Shown: positions 5,404-9,057 of the stretch, piece after piece
Position numbering within the stretch: position 1 is the first letter of the stretch
How the letters are laid out: each line of letters starts with the position of its first letter
Assembly (NCBI GenBank): GCA_035505975.1
Contig: DATJQJ010000032.1
Span: forward strand, 1-9,057
DNA from: CAIKOD01 sp035505975
GTDB lineage: Archaea > Halobacteriota > Methanomicrobia > Methanomicrobiales > Methanospirillaceae
DNA: 9,057 nt
Direction of reading: 5' to 3'
Made by a program: the position numbers and the translations under genes
Notes under the pieces: generated by a model
What the model was told of the DNA's origin: nothing
The model's database searches: none
Seen by the model: only the letters and a program-made list of their open reading frames with translations

Positions 5404-6241
5404 AGAACATCATCCTGACCATGTCGCGGATGCCCGGAGCCAGGCCGACGGTGATCATCGCAAGGAGGATCAGGTGCCAGAGCTCGCTGCTCCCCTCGTG
5501 GCGGAACTTCTCGAGGATCCAGATCCCCGGTATGATCACGATCAGTTTGAGGGGGAAAAATACGAACGCGGTCCCCGTCAGTGCGATGAGATTCGATCCG
5601 ACGACATGCTGCTCGATGTATTTCATGGGGTGGATATCGATCCCGTAGCTCGTGGCGCTGGCATCGAGCAGTTGCCCGAAGATCAGCACTTTGTACAGCG
5701 GATCGGCGACATATCCCCATTTGAAGGCATATTTAAGAACGGCATATACGACAAGGCTCGTGACCGCCGCAAGGCCGATGATCGTCAGGAGCACCTCAGG
5801 ATGGATTACATTCCTCGACAGCCCGAATGAAACGAGGATCGCGGATACGATCACCGATCCGGCCACCCCTGCCCCGGCATACCAGGGGACATAATCGGCG
5901 ATCAGGCCCTTTCTGAATAATGCGATCGTGATGACCAGCACCGGGGCTGCAAAGAAGAAGACCACGAAGTAGATCAGGGGTGTGGTGAGGAGGAACTGCC
6001 AGTCGGACTGTATCATCCCTGCGTCCTGGATCACCCGCGCAATCCCGCCGAACACTACATAGGGCAGCGTGGCGAGGATGAACCGGTCGTCGACGGAGAT
6101 TTTCGAGTATTTCAGCCACCGGTACACGGCATAAATCCCGATGATTAAAATAATCGCGTAGGTAATCGTCTCAACGGGATTATAGGGCTGATCGTAACGG
6201 ACGGGATCGATGTAGTATTTGTAGATGAATTCCCTAATCAT
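5396..6241 (-). CDS. DUF63 family polytopic membrane protein
   Basis: A 281-residue protein of the archaeal DUF63 family, function unknown. About seven or eight membrane segments are visible, roughly at 26-43, 56-70, 84-106, 119-139, 150-168, 184-192, 218-243 and 255-270. Family-like conserved stretches are FGQLLDASATSYGID (188-202), EQHVV (210-214) and LAPGIRDMVR (267-276); the buried Asp, His and Arg could form an active or transport site, but this is inference. The start at ATG 6241 gives the typical N-terminus MIREFIYKYYIDP. CTTTTATG on this strand lies 25 nt before the ATG, the spacing of a TATA box for a leaderless transcript. It is the first gene of the DUF63-SpoIIM-proS operon and is divergent from egsA. 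Confidence 0.93.
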   Translation of the reverse strand: MIREFIYKYYIDPVRYDQPYNPVETITYAIILIIGIYAVYRWLKYSKISVDDRFILATLPYVVFGGIARVIQDAGMIQSDWQFLLTTPLIYFVVFFFAAPVLVITIALFRKGLIADYVPWYAGAGVAGSVIVSAILVSFGLSRNVIHPEVLLTIIGLAAVTSLVVYAVLKYAFKWGYVADPLYKVLIFGQLLDASATSYGIDIHPMKYIEQHVVGSNLIALTGTAFVFFPLKLIVIIPGIWILEKFRHEGSSELWHLILLAMITVGLAPGIRDMVRMMFYV

Positions 6242-6253
6242 TTCTGATCAGAA
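6242..6253. promoter_or_regulatory. Perfect 12-bp palindrome between divergent start codons
   Basis: TTCTGATCAGAA is a perfect palindrome filling the 11-bp gap between the start codons of DUF63 (6241) and egsA (6253) plus the first base of egsA. The core promoters must lie within the opposite genes. For DUF63, TTTTATG lies about 25 nt before its ATG, inside egsA; for egsA, a weak TATTTG lies about 32-37 nt before its ATG, inside DUF63. The palindrome would therefore sit near both transcription starts and could be an operator. A 12-bp palindrome can also arise by chance. Confidence 0.4.
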
Positions 6254-7332
6254 TGAGCCGGGATAGCATAAAAGTACTGAAAAACAAAATTTTCGAGAAA
6301 TCCAAATGGATGCAGCTTCCCCGCGACGTCGTCATAGGCCACGACGTGATCTCGCAGATCCCTGCCGTCTGCGAGGACCTGCACCTCGGTCATTCCGTGC
6401 TCATCGTTTCAGGGAGCCGGACACGGGATGTCGCAGGCGATCAGGTCAGGACTTTGCTTTCTGCCGGTAATAAGGTGAGGATGTTCAGTGCAGACACCAT
6501 AAGCCCGGAAATAATCAAAGAGACCGAGAAGGCGGCAGCCGGCGTCGACTTCCTGATCGGTGTCGGCGGGGGCCGGGTGATCGACACCGCCAAGATCTCG
6601 GCCTTCAACCTCGACATCCCCTTCATCAGCGTGCCCACGGCGGCGTCCCATGACGGCATCGCCTCGTCGAGGGCGTCGATCCCGACCGGTGAGGGAAATG
6701 CATCGCTCGAGGCCGAACCGCCGGTCGCCATCGTTGCCGACACCGGGATCATCGCTTCCGCTCCCCACCGCCTGCTCGCCGCAGGGTGTGCCGATATTAT
6801 CTCCAACTATACGGCAATCCTCGACTGGGAGCTTGCGCACCGCCTGAGAGGGGAACCGGTATCTGAATATGCAGTCGCCCTCTCGAAGATGACCGCCGAG
6901 CTCCTCCTTAAGAATGCTCATGTCATCAAACCCCATAACGAACAATCTGCATGGATGGTGACAAGGGCACTCGTTTCGTCGGGGGTCGCGATGAGCATTG
7001 CCGGATCTTCCCGGCCTGCCAGCGGCAGCGAGCATAAGTTCGGTCACGCACTCGAACGGCTCGCACCGGGAAAGGCACTTCATGGAGAGGCCTGCGGCAT
7101 CGGGACGATCATTGCGATGTACCTCCACGGCGGGGACTGGAAATCGATCAGGGATTCGCTCCGCCACGTCGGGGCACCGGTCACCCCGAGGGAGATCGGG
7201 ATTGACGATGCCGTTGCAGTGCAGGCCCTGATCATGGCAAAAAGTATTCGTCCGGAACGCTTTACCATCTTAGATATGGGACTGACGGAGGAGTCTGCAT
7301 GGGAGCTCGTAAAAATGCTGTACCGAGAGTGA
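6253..7332 (+). CDS. egsA: NAD(P)-dependent sn-glycerol-1-phosphate dehydrogenase
   Basis: Reduces dihydroxyacetone phosphate to sn-glycerol-1-phosphate, the backbone of archaeal ether lipids, in the cytosol. It belongs to the iron-containing alcohol dehydrogenase/glycerol dehydrogenase superfamily and needs Zn2+. At 359 residues it fits the family. The dinucleotide site shows GVGGGRVIDTAK (103-114), followed by IPFISVPTAASHDGIASSRA (122-141), typical of the archaeal enzyme. Likely zinc ligands are Asp181 (AGCADIISN), His261 (SGSEHKFGH) and His277 (LHGEA). ATG 6253 is the first possible start in frame. It lacks a clear ribosome site, so a leaderless transcript is likely. ATG 6310 (MQLPRDVV) would remove 19 residues ahead of the nucleotide-binding fold. 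The gene overlaps the downstream UPF0179 gene by 34 bp. The identity is firm and by itself marks the source as archaeal. Confidence 0.97.
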   Translation: MSRDSIKVLKNKIFEKSKWMQLPRDVVIGHDVISQIPAVCEDLHLGHSVLIVSGSRTRDVAGDQVRTLLSAGNKVRMFSADTISPEIIKETEKAAAGVDFLIGVGGGRVIDTAKISAFNLDIPFISVPTAASHDGIASSRASIPTGEGNASLEAEPPVAIVADTGIIASAPHRLLAAGCADIISNYTAILDWELAHRLRGEPVSEYAVALSKMTAELLLKNAHVIKPHNEQSAWMVTRALVSSGVAMSIAGSSRPASGSEHKFGHALERLAPGKALHGEACGIGTIIAMYLHGGDWKSIRDSLRHVGAPVTPREIGIDDAVAVQALIMAKSIRPERFTILDMGLTEESAWELVKMLYRE

Positions 7333-7784
7333 AACAGGCTTCCGGAGCGAAGCCGAAGATCACCCTGATTGGGACCGATCTCGCGAAAATGGGGCTTGAA
7401 TTTGTATACGAGGGGGGCCTGGAAGAATGCGAAGCCTGTTCGCTCCGGAAGGCGTGCAACAACTTAAAAGAAGGGAGGAGATACCGTATTACCGGTATCA
7501 GGCCTGCCCGCCACGACTGCATGGTCCACAGGAATGGCACATCTGCGGTTGAAGTGATCGAATCGCCCATCGGGACACTGATAAACGCGGAAATGGCAAT
7601 TAAGAACAGCCGGATTACCTTTGAGTTCAACTGTCCCGTCGAGACCTGTAAAAACTACGAACTCTGCCACCCTGACGGCGTGGTGGCCGGAGAGAAATAC
7701 ACGGTTGTCGATATCACGGGAAGCGCACCTGATCCATGCGAAAAGGGCCGGACCCTTCAGGTCGTAAACCTCGTCCCGGTATGA
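7299..7784 (+). CDS. UPF0179 family protein with two four-cysteine sets
   Basis: A 161-residue cytosolic protein of the archaeal UPF0179 family, function unknown. Eight cysteines fall into two similar sets: C44-x2-C47-x5-C53-x20-C74 and C112-x4-C117-x5-C123-x23-C147. Each set is followed by a glycine and a beta-like segment (EGRRYRITGI, 58-67; AGEKYTVVDI, 130-139). This looks like an internal duplication in which each half could bind a zinc ion or an iron-sulfur cluster; the metal is inference. GGAGG (7286-7290) stands 8 nt before ATG 7299 and decides this start, even though it overlaps egsA by 34 bp; GTG 7329, with a GTGA overlap, is the alternative. Co-transcription with egsA is nearly certain, which hints at a link to lipid synthesis or simply a shared promoter. 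Confidence 0.92.
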   Translation: MGARKNAVPRVKQASGAKPKITLIGTDLAKMGLEFVYEGGLEECEACSLRKACNNLKEGRRYRITGIRPARHDCMVHRNGTSAVEVIESPIGTLINAEMAIKNSRITFEFNCPVETCKNYELCHPDGVVAGEKYTVVDITGSAPDPCEKGRTLQVVNLVPV

Positions 7785-7849
7785 TCCGGCGGAATACCCA
7801 TATTTTATTTGGATCTGCTCACATCTCATTTTTTCTTACGAATTACGTC

Positions 7850-7872
7850 GACAGGAGGGGGTTCCCCCCTCC
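7850..7872 (+). repeat. G-rich hairpin repeat (copy B) before structured repeat copy 2
   Basis: GACAGGAGGGGGT matches the copy at 1736. Here GGAGGGGG (7854-7861) pairs perfectly with CCCCCTCC (7865-7872) around a three-base loop, an 8-bp hairpin 66 nt after the UPF0179 stop. It is followed by a further C-rich run ending CCCCCAG (about 7881-7887), which could pair with CTGGGGG at 7999-8005 in the structured repeat. It may be the left part of a longer element or a separate hairpin. Confidence 0.45.
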
Positions 7873-7943
7873 CTGACCCTCCCCCAGTACGATATTCACC
7901 GGGCAGAGTTTATCGGGGAAGTTTAGATTTATCGGTAAAGTCC

Positions 7944-8062
7944 TGAACCGCCGCCGGGGCGCCCTTCGGGGGCGGCGGAGTGTATCCCATTTGGGGGTCT
8001 GGGGGCGGTAGCCCCCATTGAGTTCTAATATCCCGCAATTAAATAGCGAAAAATGTTTTTTT
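7944..8062 (+). repeat. Structured repeat, copy 2 (119 nt)
   Basis: Second copy of the element at 2859-2978, in the same orientation. Hairpin 1 pairs CCGCCGC (7948-7954) with GCGGCGG (7972-7978), with the seven-base bulge 7955-7961 and a CCC-TTCG-GGG cap. Hairpin 2 pairs TGGGGGC (8000-8006) with GCCCCCA (8011-8017) around GGTA, a loop different from that of copy 1 on a conserved stem. The tail again ends in exactly T7 (8056-8062). It lies between UPF0179 (plus) and the ADP-ribosylglycohydrolase gene (minus), again a convergent gap, 10 bp from the latter's stop codon. Confidence 0.8.
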
Positions 8063-8077
8063 AGATCGTTCGCTATT
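8042..8077. terminator. 9-bp inverted repeat across the ADP-ribosylglycohydrolase stop codon
   Basis: AATAGCGAA (8042-8050) and TTCGCTATT (8069-8077) are perfect inverted repeats around an 18-base loop that contains the T7 tract of the structured repeat. One arm covers the stop codon of the minus-strand gene. It could form a 3'-end hairpin for that mRNA; no U-tract follows the hairpin on the minus strand, so a terminator role is uncertain. Copy 1 of the repeat has no equivalent. Confidence 0.3.
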
Positions 8078-8957
8078 GGTGCGCCATCTCCCAGAGAGTC
8101 GCCCCGAGCCCGGCGATCATCGCAGAATCCTGCAGGTCGTAGAGCCAATTTCCCGGGATTTCCGAAATCCCCGACCATGCACCTGCGAGTGCTCCTGCAA
8201 TGGCACCGACCGTATCGGCATCGCCGCCAAGACTGACCGCGCAGCTGACGATCCCGGCAAATGATCCCCCCTCCATGAACACCTTCAGGGCGGCATGGGT
8301 CCCGAGGAGTGCGTCGAGGGAGGGCTCGGGGTCGTGCGCAGCAAAGTCCCCGAGCATATCCCTGACCTCACCTTCGGGGCATTCAGAAAAGGCCTTCTCG
8401 AATGCAAGTTCCCGCGGTTCACCACGGCACATCCCTGATACCATGCGGTTGATCCACGCGGAACAGTACCCTGCCACCGGGTCTGCGTGGGTGAGCCGCG
8501 AGCAGCAGATACTGACCTCGCGGAGCTCGGGCCCCTGGTAAAAAATACCCAGAGGCGGACCCCGCATCACGCTCCCGTTACTTCTGCTGCCACCGTTCCG
8601 GTCGTGAACGATCACTGCGGCACGGTAGGGCGGGACCCCGGTCATGACCAGTTCAAATACCGATCCTGATGTCGGGCCGTAGAACTCGGGAAATTTCTTA
8701 TAGCCGGTAATAAGGTGTCCGATTAAATCGTCGGGACTGAATCCCCTGCTGAGGATCAGGGACTCCGCGACTGCGATCGCCTGCAATGTGTCATCGGTGT
8801 ATTGCCCGCGTTTCCGGCATCGGAGCCTGTCACTTTGCATTTCCCGGACCGGTACATGGAGGGGGGGGCCCCCCTCAAAGGGCGCACCCATTGCATCCCC
8901 AATTGCAAGCCCTGACAGGGCCCCCATGGCACTCAATACCCCGGATATAAAGGTCAC
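8073..8957 (-). CDS. ADP-ribosylglycohydrolase (DraG/ARH) family protein
   Basis: Predicted hydrolase of the all-helical ARH fold, which removes ADP-ribose from proteins or related molecules with a di-magnesium centre. Counting from GTG 8957, the metal- and substrate-binding motifs are GLAIGDAMGAP (16-26), the aspartate-rich QYTDDT (52-57), RSNGSVMR (125-132) and SLGGDADTVGAIAGALAGA (242-260). All expected metal-binding Asp/Thr positions are present, so it is probably active; the substrate cannot be inferred. At 294 residues it fits the family. The start is uncertain: TTG 8960, GTG 8957 and ATG 8927 are all possible, and none has a good ribosome site. No DraT-like ADP-ribosyltransferase gene is in the window. 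In codons about 28-32 the coding strand reads G6 followed by C8, a slippage-prone run. The gene is convergent with UPF0179 and divergent from UPF0058. Confidence 0.9.
   Translation of the reverse strand: MTFISGVLSAMGALSGLAIGDAMGAPFEGGPPLHVPVREMQSDRLRCRKRGQYTDDTLQAIAVAESLILSRGFSPDDLIGHLITGYKKFPEFYGPTSGSVFELVMTGVPPYRAAVIVHDRNGGSRSNGSVMRGPPLGIFYQGPELREVSICCSRLTHADPVAGYCSAWINRMVSGMCRGEPRELAFEKAFSECPEGEVRDMLGDFAAHDPEPSLDALLGTHAALKVFMEGGSFAGIVSCAVSLGGDADTVGAIAGALAGAWSGISEIPGNWLYDLQDSAMIAGLGATLWEMAHQ
8944..8952 (+). promoter_or_regulatory. Candidate TATA box for the UPF0058 gene
   Basis: GATATAAAG on the plus strand lies about 60 nt before GTG 9011, which would put transcription start near 8975 and leave a leader of about 35 nt carrying the ribosome site. 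GGTATATC at about 8964-8971 is a second candidate. The reverse of the first, CTTTATATC, could also serve the divergent gene if that starts at ATG 8927. Confidence 0.4.
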
Positions 8958-9010
8958 CAATAAGGTATATCTGCTCCCGGAAAAAGTAAATTTTGAGGAA
9001 AGGTGATAGT

Positions 9011-9057
9011 GTGCAAAAGGAAGAATTGCTGCATTTACACATGCTGATGGTTCATGT
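9011..9057 (+). CDS. UPF0058 family protein (start only)
   Basis: Only the first 15 codons are in the window: GTG start, then QKEELLHLHMLMVH. This is the characteristic N-terminus of the small archaeal UPF0058 family, about 80-100 residues, of unknown function. AGGTGAT at 9001-9007, three bases before the GTG, matches the 3' end of archaeal 16S rRNA very well and fixes this unusual GTG start. It is divergent from the ADP-ribosylglycohydrolase gene. The call rests on a short but distinctive stretch. Confidence 0.8.
   Translation, partial: MQKEELLHLHMLMVH

Noticed and set aside
6409..7167. 252-codon minus-strand open frame opposite egsA
   Set aside because: Antisense shadow of a GC-rich gene; it has no recognisable domain and lies wholly within egsA.

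Overview
This looks like chromosomal DNA of a methanogenic euryarchaeon, most likely one of the Methanomicrobiales. The evidence is an archaeal glycerol-1-phosphate dehydrogenase (egsA), an archaeal-type prolyl-tRNA synthetase with a C-terminal zinc site, and the archaea-restricted families UPF0179, UPF0058 and DUF63. GC-rich coding DNA with AT-rich intergenic stretches, TATA-like boxes and anti-SD-matching ribosome sites agree. The genus cannot be fixed by reading alone.

Left part (1-2700). On the minus strand thiD (thiamine pyrimidine kinase) is followed by a histidine kinase that runs off the left edge and seems to have no sensor domain. A gap of about 640 bp (1579-2220) holds no convincing gene, only one ORF with a good ribosome site, a 19-nt direct repeat and a fragment of a G-rich repeat. 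A plus-strand gene (2221-2679) then encodes an unrecognised small protein with two zinc-knuckle-like cysteine sets.

Middle (2700-6241, minus strand). A compact operon runs DUF63 membrane protein -> SpoIIM-like membrane protein -> proS, with an 8-bp overlap and then a 9-bp gap. Downstream of proS lies toxin-antitoxin debris: a HicB-like ORF broken by a frameshift and a stop, a 52-aa antitoxin-like ORF, and a start codon with only nine codons where its toxin would be expected. Next to this debris sits the first copy of a 120-nt structured repeat.

Right part (6242-9057). egsA is transcribed away from the DUF63 operon; the two start codons are 11 bp apart across a 12-bp perfect palindrome. A UPF0179 gene overlaps the end of egsA. 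A second copy of the structured repeat (7944-8062) fills the convergent gap before a minus-strand ADP-ribosylglycohydrolase-family gene, and a UPF0058 gene begins divergently from it at the right edge.

The most unusual item is the repeat: two copies of 119-120 nt, both in plus orientation and both in convergent intergenic gaps. They share a UUCG-capped GC hairpin, a second G5/C5 hairpin with a variable loop, and an exact T7 end. It resembles either a small mobile element carrying a terminator or a structured RNA. No complete new defence or metabolic system is visible.
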